Assembly: GCA_031771865.1 (NCBI GenBank) | Contig: JASISA010000007.1 | Location: 310,001-374,000, forward strand | Direction: 5' to 3' | DNA length: 64,000 nt | Source of the DNA: Nothophaeocryptopus gaeumannii | Lineage: Eukaryota; Ascomycota; Dothideomycetes; Mycosphaerellales; Mycosphaerellaceae | Shown here: positions 55,241 through 64,000 of the stretch, piece by piece | Layout of the letters: each line of letters starts with the position of its first letter | Position numbering within the stretch: position 1 is the first letter of the stretch | Translations under genes and position numbers: made by a program | The notes under the pieces: generated by a model | Database searches by the model: none | What the model saw: only the letters and a program-made list of their open reading frames with translations | What the model was told of the DNA's origin: nothing

Positions 55241-55903
55241 ATGGGGTCGGACATCATGGCAGCAATGAACATGCATCTCTCCAAAGCATCGGCTGCCCAC
55301 AACGATCCCTGGGCAATCAAGAATCAACAACCTTGTGTCCGGCTTTCGTCCGGATTCAAGATTATGCAGCTGCCTCGCGAAGTCCGATGGCTTATCTACG
55401 AAGCCTGGATCCGTCTTCAGCCAGTACGAATCAACACCAATGGCCATTTGCTACACACTATCCTTCACCCAGAGCTACGGGATCTCCTCTGCGACATCAA
55501 GCCTTCTATCCTATTCCATGCCGCTCCTCTCTCCATATCCTCCTTCTTCGAAGACAGATGGCACGAAGCCGGTTCCAAGGTTCCTTTTCTGGACTCCTAC
55601 GAGCGTGGCGGCCTACAACAGCAGCGCACAAAACTCCGCTTCTGCTACCTCAATCAATCCTCATTTCCGAATCGCGATGCGCTTACTGGTCGCGGACGAA
55701 TCATGCTCGAGGACAAATTGAAGCAGATCGGGAATGCTCTAGAGGTGCACGGCATGGATGGGAGGCGACAAGTTGATTGGAGATATTCTACAAGGGATGA
55801 GGATCGTACTGCTACTCTGGATTTGTGGAATGCTGCGTATTGCTCGATGGGGGTGTGTACTTGTACATCACATAGGAAGCGGCGAGGAGGGAGGAAAGCT
55901 TGA
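55241..55903 (+). CDS. 2EXR/F-box-like domain protein
   Basis: Intronless, 220 residues from ATG 55241. The hallmark FKIMQLPREVRWLIYEAWI starts at about residue 40, later than in the other copies. The middle (HPELRDLLCDIKPSILFH, FFEDRWHEAGSKVPFL) is divergent. The C-terminus has Cys pairs (YCSMGVCTCTSH) and a basic tail (RKRRGGRKA). Assignment to 2EXR rests on the N-terminal block only. Function unknown. Confidence 0.65.
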   Translation: MGSDIMAAMNMHLSKASAAHNDPWAIKNQQPCVRLSSGFKIMQLPREVRWLIYEAWIRLQPVRINTNGHLLHTILHPELRDLLCDIKPSILFHAAPLSISSFFEDRWHEAGSKVPFLDSYERGGLQQQRTKLRFCYLNQSSFPNRDALTGRGRIMLEDKLKQIGNALEVHGMDGRRQVDWRYSTRDEDRTATLDLWNAAYCSMGVCTCTSHRKRRGGRKA

Positions 55904-56606
55904 TTTTTGAGCTATGCTGTGATGCGCTGCGTTGCCCGGTCCTCTTAAAATGATCACAGCAGCCATGAATTGTGGCGCCCTGACAGAATTGGAATTTTCT
56001 TTTTTGAGCGATATTCGTTCCAAGCAAGTAGAGAATTGATATTCTTCACTGTTGCAAAGAATTCTTGCCTTGATGGTCAAGAGCATTCACATCGTCACAG
56101 AAAGGCGGGCAAGATTCAATCTCGTTCATGCGCAGCTTCATACATCAAGTACGGTCGAGAACATCTAGATCCCTCCTCCTACATACGCAGCAGCGAAGAT
56201 GTGATTGTTGAAGCCGCCTGGAGATCAATTCCTTTGCGAGAGTTTCGCAACTTCGGAACACAGAATCTTATTAAGCTTGTATTGCACTCACGAGTAGCCC
56301 ACGAGAGACCCTCCCGGTGCTCGGAGCTCACCCCGAGCAAGATGCACATCGTAACGTCAGAGACGTTCTCACTCTCTGTTCTACGTCCCTGTCCTGTCTT
56401 CCAGTAAGGTTCTGATGGCATGGCGGATATGCGCTTCAAAAGTGGCTGGAGCTTTTGCCATATGCCTCGATGGTAGTGGCCAGGTGCGTAGTGGGTGTTT
56501 GGTATCTGGGAGTCAAAGAGTTGTTGGTAGACGTCAGTCCTCCGTGACTAAAGCGGTGCAAGCATCCAAAGTTGTTGACCCTTCACACCCTCCATTGCTC
56601 AACACC
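55904..56606. other. Convergent intergenic region
   Basis: About 700 bp. A plus-strand 145-codon frame (55970-56407) shows no family feature. Nothing is supported. Confidence 0.4.
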
Positions 56607-58401
56607 TCACACAGCCTTCTCCCGATAGAAGATACACAGAATCCCCTGATCGCCTCCACCCACCATCCACTTCCCATCAGGACTCCAGGCAATCTGGGAA
56701 GTCGCAAAATGAGTACCATTCCCGTTTTTATCCTTATTCGTCATCTTCGTATCGGGGACAATCTTATGGTGCGCCTTGAGAGGCGTGAACCGGTCACTCA
56801 AAGTGCCGAATTCTCGATCATCAGGAACCAGCACGGATGTCTCCGTGGATGTTCCGAGACCAGAGGTACTTCCGCCGGCAATGCTTGAGGAGCTTTTTCG
56901 GGAGCCGATTAGGGTGTCCAGGGCATCTTTTTGCAAGGACGAGCGACGATCCCTTTTCTTCTTGTTGTTCGTCGTCGTCCTCTTGGGTTTCGGCAATGAC
57001 GACGGCCTCGGACATGAATCAGTCCCCTCTTCAAGGCTTTGCAGGTCCCAGAAGAGGTATTGCGAAAGCTGATTTCCCATGCATAGGACCGGTCTGATGC
57101 CAGGTACGTGTAATAGACCAAACCGGTGGTAGAAACGATCCGTCTCGGGAATGCTGAGGGTCAGAAGTCGATGGAAGCCTCGGTAACCGTCATCATGTGG
57201 AAACGATGATCGCGTTCGCTCTCCTGGGACGGGTATGGGAGGTTCGGCAGGTGGCGCGGCATCTGCGTCGAAGCCGTCTATGGACCACAGCAGAATTTCG
57301 TTGCTGTTGTTGTTCGCACGTTCTTTTTGATTTTGATCTCGTGCTGCTTTGGAAAGGATGAGGTCTCCATACCAGGCAAAGCAGTCGACGTAGTTTGGAT
57401 GTAATTCCTTGGTGACGAAGTGAGGATAGTAGACGGTCAAGGGTTCCGTACCAGGCCTGCCGTTGATGATGGCCTCGAGACTGGGTACAGGCCACAGACA
57501 GACAGCTGTATCAATGCCGCCTGTAAGCAGCCATTTGCCGTTGGAATGGAAGCATACTGCCAGCACTGGAGCTCTGTGGCCTTCGCCGGCAAACACTGCC
57601 ACGCAAGGCTGGTCTTCGGCGGACGGCTCGATGTTCCATAGTCGAATCGTAGAGTCTTCAGCACCGGAGGCTATGAGGCTGGACGATGTAGGAGAAGTTG
57701 CCAGATCATTCACAGCTCTGCCATGACCTGAGAGCGTTCGAATGGGTCTTCCGGACTCAATGTCCAATATCTTGATGTGCTTCGGCGCAGCTCCGGCAAC
57801 GCATAGCCATGGCCTTCCGGATTCCGGATCTTTGGTCCATGTTATGCTGTTGAAAGAGGCAAATTCCTAGTGCGTGTCAGCCCCATGCTCGTAATCATGC
57901 TATCTGATCCTGCTCACGCACGTCTGTGTCTCGGAAGTATTGAAGTAATTCGTAGGGAGGGTCCTTCGTCAAGTCGGCCCGGTACACGAGAACCTGTTGA
58001 GGCTTGTCATTACGGGGAAGCCTTCTCTTTCCGGACAGATTACTCACGTCCGTCGCAAAGGTGATTGCGAATATCTGTTCTTCGTGATCAGTTCCGTATG
58101 GCCAGAACTTGACATCGAAGACCTCCGCTGTACAGTTGAGCGGTCAGTGTCGTGCCCAATGCGAGAATGGAGATATAAGACCTACTTTCTGCTACTTTGG
58201 TGCATGAATGCAGAACTGGGAAAACCTCACTATTCATGACTGTCGGCCTGATATCGGCATGCCGAGTATGTGCCTTGAAACCGGGCGTGAGAGGTACCCA
58301 CCTTGGGGACTGACGGCTATGGCCACGAGACAGGGCAGCAAGTTTGAGTTCTTGGCGGTTGACGGAGAACGGCAGCTGCGCTGTCTGGTGGAGTCAAGCT
58401 A
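56607..58401 (-). CDS. EED: EED/ESC homologue, WD40 subunit of Polycomb complex PRC2 (5' end unresolved)
   Basis: Clear exons: 58215-58186, 58127-58048, 57993-57922 and 57866-56607. They read EVFDVKFWPYGTD, IFAITFATD|VLVYRADLTKD, PYELLQYFRDTD|EFASFN, SITWTKDPESGRPWLCVAG, then GHGRAVNDLATSP, GHRAPVLAVCFHSNGKWLL, LHPNYVDCFAWYGDLILSKA, FGLLHVPGIRPVLCMGNQ and WSPDGKWMVGGGDQG. The NYVDC.W.GDLILSK block is diagnostic of EED. EED reads H3K27me3 and stimulates the methyltransferase in PRC2. An upstream exon ending near 58310 (NLLPCLVAIAVSPQ) fits phase 1, but its ATG is not found; another exon should lie beyond 58395. A Ser/Lys-rich insert (SRKSSSSIAG) interrupts the propeller, as in other fungi. Confidence 0.82.
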
Positions 58402-59014
58402 GCTCTATGCTGTTAAACGAGAGTAGGGGTTGTAGTTGGAACGGATCAGGTGGGGGTTTCGGACTTGTTCGGACTCGCGCGAGCAGAAGCCAACGATTCT
58501 ATCGCAGGAAGCCGTTGCTCAGCCGGCAGGCCAGTCGAGTGCAGGCGGTCACAAAAGCGACTTCATCGACGATGAGAAGTTGAACGTGGGTTCGCAAGCA
58601 GTCAAAAAAGGGACCCGCAGCTGTGGCGCGAGGCCGATCACCGCATGTGCAGCCAGGATGTGGCTGCTCGACTGCAGAACGACAACGGGATGGCGCAACG
58701 GCGTGCTTGGGTAGAGTGCGTCGCAGAGTCGGGTTCGGGGTGGTGAGTGGTCTGGCGCGGTGCACGAGGGTGCATTCCAGGGTCGTGTGTGAAGTGCGTC
58801 TGTTTAAGCGACTTCAGAGAGTGGCGTTCCTGGCCGGGCACGTGCATTCGTCGAAATTAGCGACTTCAGTGGGACATGGAATATGGAGTTTGTGACGCGT
58901 CGCACCGGCACGGCTCTCGACGAACAGAACACGAGGGAGTCACATTCAGGTGGAAGGCGCCGAGTGACACGGTGGAAGAGAGACAGGTTACAGGCAAGTG
59001 GAGGCGTTGTCCAT

Positions 59015-59080
59015 CATGTAGGACATACACAGGACATACATCGGACATACATCGGACATACATAGGACATGCATGGGACA
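59015..59080. repeat. Tandem 11-bp repeat, six copies
   Basis: Consensus TACATCGGACA; units at 59015-59025, 59026, 59037, 59048, 59059 and 59070-59080. Copies differ at 1-3 positions. The period is one helical turn, so each unit presents the same face of DNA. Confidence 0.9.
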
Positions 59081-59559
59081 TACGTTACAGCAAATCCAGG
59101 GACTTTTGGCGTGGAACGCGTGAGGTTAGGTAGCTTGCGTTGCCGAAAGCAATGACAACTGCGAACATGGGCATGGTGATGGTGAAGGAGGATGATTGTG
59201 TAGTGTGTATTGGCGACAGACGGAGTGAAGTTGGCTGCATGCCGGCACTGGGCACACACTGATCAATAAGTCATAACGGTCGGGCGATTGTGCCTGCCTC
59301 TGCCGGGAAGGCCCTGCCCTGCCTGGGGAGAAGGCAAGCAAAGCGTGGCGGGAGAGGCCCGTGTTTTGTAGAGCAGGAACGTGTGACATGACGGCATCAC
59401 AGCCGGCGGGCCTTCCACTCATGCATGTCGGACCCTGGGGGCGCTAACGGGATTAGACGAGACGTCGACTCGCTTCTCACATCCACCCTCAGCAGTAGTC
59501 GTGTGCTGAAGGCTGTTGCAAGCTCTGCCTCTCCTCTCCATCGTCTCTGCTGGCCCCAG

Positions 59560-59599
59560 GCTGCTTCGCTGTCTCGCTGCCTCGCTGCCTCGCTGCTTC
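59560..59599. repeat. Tandem 8-bp repeat (CTCGCTGC)
   Basis: About four to five copies, the middle ones perfect, in the upstream region of the PAS gene. Confidence 0.8.
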
Positions 59600-60142
59600 A
59601 CATAATCGCGCTACACTGCCGGCATCCCTGGCGCCCTGGTCTTCGCGTGGGTCCTACGGTGTGGATGCCTCGGAGCACCACCTCAAACCGGAACGCTGCC
59701 AACTACTCTTCCACCGGACCTTGTGAACCCTTCCAGTCCGCCGGCCTGCTCGTCCGGCTCAATTTATCCAGCTCGACCAGGGAGAGGTTCATATTGCATT
59801 AAGCTTCGTCGCTGCTCGGGGCCACGCTGGACTGTTCATGAGCTCGGAGCGGTCGCTGTCGTCTACCCTCGCTCGCCCACGCGAATCACTGCCGGTCATA
59901 GCAACTGACTTTTCCGAGTCTGGTAACCCCAGCGAACCTGTTCGCAGCAACGAGCATCGAGCATCGACAGCGACCTCTTCATCATCATCGCCTGTCTCCA
60001 TCTCCTGCGCCGCACTCGCAACACTTAACCCGCGTCCGCTTCCTCAGCAACGCCTGCGTGGCCATGTGCACTCTGCTTTGACTTGATCCTCTCCGCTCCC
60101 TCAAGTCTTGCCGTGTGGCATTGCCGTTGAACCTCGCCCACC

Positions 60143-61820
60143 ATGGAGACGACGTTTATATCGATTCATGGTAAGCCCTGCATCGCGCCGTCGTGCCTTC
60201 ACGTTACGGTAGCTTACATGTCGGTGCAGATCTCAGCGATCGCGCGACCATCCTCTATTCTTCCGACTCGGTCATCGACATTCTAGGCTACACGCCAGAC
60301 GACATTGTCAACCACTCAGCATGGGAATTCTTTCCTGAGGACGAGCTTCCGCTCGCACGCAAATTCCACCAGAAGCGCGTTGCTAGCGACAAGGCCGCTG
60401 TCCTGGCGTACGTTCGCGTACGAGACAAGAATGGCCAATGGATCGGTTGCGAGTGCTGTTTTACCATCGTCTACGATGTGATGGTTGTGTGTACCTCCAT
60501 CTACCAGCGTGGCACCAAGTCCGACAGTGAGTGATTTCCAGCTATCGCCCGTCATGAGCCAACGCTGACATCGCTCTAGAGCGTGCCCTCGAGGCTCCAA
60601 TGGTCCGCCGCATCTTCTCTTCGTCGCCAAAGGACCCGAGGTACCACATGTTGTCGCACCTCTCCGCCAAATTCTCCCAACCCGTGCAGAAGCAGCAGGT
60701 CCACGAGCCTCGTGCTGCACTCTTCCTGAACAGATTCACCCGCACTCTCACCATCATGTACGCCACGAGCGGCCTCAACGAAGTGATTGGCATTCCCGCA
60801 GAGACAATGCGTGGCCGCAGCTTTTACTACTGCATTGCCGAGAATTGCCTGCACGACGCTGTCAAGTGTCTGGAGAACGCCAAGGGAAACGACTCCATCG
60901 CCTACATGCGCTTCTGGTTCAGAGACCCTCGCACAGACGATCAGCCTGTGGATTCTGATGAGAGCAGCGACGAGGAGATGACGACCGACACCAGCGAAGA
61001 TGGCGGCGTTCACCTCCAGAGCGTGGAAGGCGCGACCAACGTTCAAGCTCCACGTCCTGCTAGCAGCATGGACGTCGACAGCGATGAGTCGAAGGCCGAC
61101 TCAAGACACTCTTCAGGAGATAGCACGCGTGCGACTGATACTCACGAGGCCATCTTTGGCCACCCTCCAGGTGCGGAGTCTTCCACATCTTCGTTGGCCC
61201 CATCGCCACAGCGAGCACGCAATTCACCTGGTGCTGTAGCGCCCGAGCCGATCGAATTGGAAGCTGTCATCTCGTGCACTTCCGACGGCCTCGTGGTCTG
61301 TCTCAGGCGAGCTCGCCCAATGATCCCGCACCCAGCCGAGCGTCCTGCACTTCCAGTCCACCAGAACGGTCTCTTCGCCGCACCTTGGGCGCACGAGCCC
61401 GTCCTTCCTCCGCGTGCGGGTACCGGCTATGGTTCCGCATTCGCACCTGCACTCGGTCCTCAAGGTGCTCGCCGCGACAGCCCGACTGCTGTTGTTGGTG
61501 GTCCAGACCAGATGGACTTTATGAACTCTATCCGCGATCAAGCCATCTTCGCTTGGGCTCTCACTGGTATCAACGGATGCCTGGCAGACTACGGACACGG
61601 GAAGCCGACTGGCGAGTCATTGCCAGTAGACGGTCTGCCTATTTGGTCCGAGTCTCAGATCAAGGGTGATGTCAACCTTGCGAATTTGCCTGACGGTGTC
61701 GGTCGCAAGCAGCAGGATGGTAGTCGCGGCCCTCACATCTTCGGGGACCCTGGTCTTGATAGGAACAGCAACAGCAACAGCTCGAGTGGCACGCCCTACC
61801 CTCCTGGTCCGGGACAGTAG
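60143..61820 (+). CDS. Conserved fungal PAS-domain protein
   Basis: Three exons: 60143-60170, 60230-60526 and 60580-61820, total 521 residues. The first PAS: LSDRATILYSSDSVIDILGY, TPDDIVNHSAWEFFPEDELP, IGCECCFTIVYDVMVVC. The second: ALFLNRFTRTLTIMYATSGL, VIGIPAETMRGRSFYYCIAE, AYMRFWFRDPR. Neither has the GRNCRF flavin-adduct motif, so this is not a LOV photoreceptor. A Ser/Asp-rich linker and a low-complexity C-terminus (SNSNSSSGTPYPPGP) follow. PAS domains bind small ligands or partner PAS domains. There is no DNA-binding domain; an adaptor or sensor role is likely but unproven. The start is fixed by a very short first exon (METTFISIHD). Confidence 0.85.
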
Positions 61821-62348
61821 TAACCACATTGTTCGAGTCTACTTTCTGCGGCAACCTACGACGACCTTCAGTTCTCCGTGACGGCCTAAACCACGACAAC
61901 GCTGTCGTTGCTTTGCTTCGAATGACTTCAAGATACCAATGAGAACTAAAACTTCTTTGCTCAAGCATTTTTAGCGTTTATGACTTACTACCAACGGATA
62001 CCACTCTGCGAACGGCGCAAAAAACGCACTACTGGCTGTTTGATGGAGAATGGGGATGTTCCGGGATCACTACTACTGGCGGCAGGTTTTGTCCCGAGAC
62101 AGATAGCATGGCGCTTGAATGGGTTAATCAAATGAGGAGAGAGAGAAAGAAAGAAAGAAAAGTTTCGAGATAATTGCGACTCGATTCAACGTGACCTTCC
62201 GTCTATGACCTTTTATCTCCTCTCAATGTTGCGTGATGCTGTCTCCACTCATCAGAATGCTGCTGTGCTCGGCGGCGACTGGGCATCACGTTCAACGGAT
62301 CAAACCAATCGAGAAGAGCGCTCAGAATACCTGGCTCAAAATCGCCGT
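61821..62348. other. Convergent intergenic region with purine tract
   Basis: About 530 bp holding the 3' ends of two genes. It contains the purine tract listed separately. No gene. Confidence 0.4.
62134..62162. repeat. Purine microsatellite (GA)n(GAAA)n
   Basis: An all-purine tract of about 29 bases on the plus strand, AG repeats passing into AAAG repeats. Confidence 0.85.
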
Positions 62349-64000
62349 CTATGGCTTTTCATTCAGATTATCTGTCGTTTCCTGCTGCTGTAGCTGTAGC
62401 TGCTGTCGTTTTTTAATCCCCTCCGCCCTGGCCCTTCTCACCTCCCTCCACCCCGGTCCCCATCTCGCCAAAGCCCACAATGACGCACTGAAAAGCAGCA
62501 CGACACCCGCATGAAATGTAAAACACCATCCCCTTCCCATGGCTTCTATCATGTAGATTATAACACCTGTAGATCCAGCGCCCATGAGACATCTGACGAG
62601 GTTGTTGGCTGCTGTCGCTGTTGCGGGTGATAAAGGGTAGAGATCGACCAGCATGACGGACATGGCGTTGAAGGCAGATGTATATGCGAAGCCGGCTAGG
62701 AACATCATCATTAATGGGGCAGCCAGGTTCGTTTCGATTTGGAGGATCCAGCCGTAGCAGAGCATAGCTGCTGTGCCGAGGATGACGAAGGGGATGATGA
62801 TTTGAATCCTGCATCTCTCCAACGGAAAAGAGCGGAGATCGTTAGCTTTGCCGGCGACAATCTCGTATCCGATCCGTTTGGCCGTTCGACGGAAATTCCA
62901 ATCCATGAGACGTCCGCAGATTGCGGGCGCGAGGAAACATCCGAAACCCATGGGGAGGAAACAGAGGCCGATTTGGAGAGCGTTGAGATTGTAGATTTGG
63001 CCGAGGAGGGAAGGGGCAGAGGCCATGATGTCGTATTGGGCGCAGTAGACGATGGAGTTGTAGAAGAGGAGGAGGGCGACGTCTTTTTGGAGGACGATTT
63101 TGAGGGAGGAGAGGGGGTTGGGGATGCGGAGTTTGCGTTTCTTCGCCAGCGTGGATCGAGCTGATTGGGCGCTGGTGTGAGAGAGGGTTCGTTGTAAAGG
63201 AGGGGCTTGCTTTTTCTGCCGTCGAACTTGGAGGTAGTTGATGAGGGACATGTTCCAGCCTTGGGGTGGGATGGAGCCGTTGCCGACAACGCTGCGGCCT
63301 GTCTCCGGAAAGGTGAGGCCGAAAGGGACGATGAAGACACCCGCGCAGATGACGAGGAACCAGAACTGTAGTAGAGATTAGCATGAGTTGATGGCTTCCG
63401 AGTGCGAGGTGATACTCACAATCCATCGCCATCCTAGAAACTCTGTAAAGATACCTCCCAATACTGGTGCCAATGCTGGTGCGATCATGGGTCCAGATGT
63501 CGCCCATCCCATCCAAACACCTCTCTCGGCACTAGTGGCGATGTCTGCAACCACACCAGAGCCAAGAGCAACTGTGCTTGAAGATCCAGTCGACTGAAGA
63601 CATCTCAGCACAAGTAATGCCGCAAAAGTGTTACAGTTGGCGATGCCGATGCAAGCTCCAAGGTAGACGGCAAAGCCGACCATGTATGCCGGCCTCCTGC
63701 CAGCCATATCCGCGAAGTCACCAAAGATAGTCGGGGCCAGACCTTGGAAGATCATGTAAGACGTCAAAGTCAAGTTCATGATGCTTTCGGATGTATGGAA
63801 GTCCGTCGCCAGTCTGTTGAGGGCTGGGAAGTATATGTTCGCGCTCAGTGGAGAGAAGAAACCAGCCAGGGCGACCATGAAGACGATGAATCTCTTCTGC
63901 GGAATGGTGAACACTGACCATGGCTGCGAATTCGTTGAAGCTGGCCGGAGAGCTTCAAGGTCTGGCTCCAAATTCTTTTCGCCGTTAGTTTCGTCGTGGG
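62349..64000 (-). CDS. MFS multidrug-type transporter (5' end beyond window)
   Basis: Two exons are visible: one from beyond the right edge to 63420, and 63365-62349. The frame is still open at 64000 without an ATG; the TTG at 63971 is not a start. Membrane segments include FIVFMVALAGFFSPLSANIY, AYMVGFAVYLGACIGIANC, FWFLVICAGVFIVPFGLTF, IIPFVILGTAAMLCYGWI, PLMMMFLAGFAYTSAF. The MFS loop motif is GDFADMAGRRPAYM. GPMIAPALAPVLGGIF is the antiporter motif C (DHA1 family, 12 segments; Qdr-like). It probably exports drugs or organic molecules with protons. The long basic loop after segment 6 (RRQKKQAPP) and the charged C-terminus are normal. Confidence 0.88.

Larger units (their letters stand above)
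58402..60142. promoter_or_regulatory. Long divergent upstream region of EED and the PAS gene
   Basis: About 1.7 kb between divergent genes, probably containing both promoters and long 5'UTRs. It includes a tandem 11-bp repeat (59015-59080) and an 8-bp repeat (59560-59599). CT-rich segments near 59860-60100 look like a leader. No ORF is supported. Confidence 0.45.

Noticed and set aside
60193..60534. Start at 60193 for the PAS gene
   Set aside because: It lies in the intron; splicing from the ATG at 60143 gives the conserved N-terminus METTFISIHD.
1..64000. Biosynthetic gene cluster
   Set aside because: A tyrosinase and an MFS transporter are present but far apart, and no polyketide synthase, NRPS, terpene synthase or pathway regulator is seen.

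Overview
The window is nuclear DNA from a filamentous ascomycete (Pezizomycotina), most likely a Dothideomycete. Genes carry short (about 45-70 nt) GT-AG introns. Fungal-specific families are abundant: 2EXR/F-box-like proteins, a HET protein, an RGS-LOV photoreceptor, Atg14 and small secreted Cys-rich proteins. Housekeeping and accessory genes are mixed on both strands. Class-level placement is inferred from family content, because there is no rRNA or marker gene. Exon joins were made by eye from reading frame, splice signals and recalled family motifs.

Layout. 1-8 kb: MSH1 (3' end off the window), a 2EXR gene, a DUF3602 gene, the mitochondrial phosphate carrier and a CBS-pair gene. 8.6-18 kb: an accessory stretch with a small secreted protein, a frameshifted 2EXR gene, a GT61 remnant, an intact RGS-LOV blue-light receptor and a heavily broken NO VEIN/sacsin-like ATPase gene. 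18-27 kb: two small proteins, a secreted tyrosinase, two adjacent astacin-type (M12A) metalloprotease genes (one intact, one broken with its catalytic Glu replaced) and a frameshifted secreted protein gene. 27-42 kb: an uncharacterised conserved protein divergent to ATG14, a degenerate repeat region, a small membrane protein, an M3 oligopeptidase, an enoyl-CoA hydratase, a Cdc25-like rhodanese and a gene whose ATG is split by an intron. 42-48 kb: a broken HET gene, a six-Cys secreted protein, two 2EXR genes and an orphan gene. 48-64 kb: HRQ1 helicase, a CobW/ZNG1 metallochaperone, a phocein-type MOB, a 2EXR gene, the PRC2 subunit EED, a conserved PAS protein and an MFS transporter (5' end off the window).

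The core genes cover mitochondrial function (MSH1, phosphate carrier), autophagy (ATG14), DNA repair (HRQ1), zinc delivery (ZNG1), STRIPAK signalling (MOB), chromatin silencing (EED) and light sensing (RGS-LOV). All of these read through cleanly. Lesions (single-base shifts, stops, a 4-bp insertion, loss of a catalytic residue) fall only in accessory families, which looks like real gene decay rather than poor sequence. I did not see a multi-gene system without precedent. The most unusual items are the inactive protease paralogue, the DUF3602 gene with both introns in the same repeat position, the intron-split start codon, and a hydrophobic N-terminal extension without an ATG upstream of the oligopeptidase.
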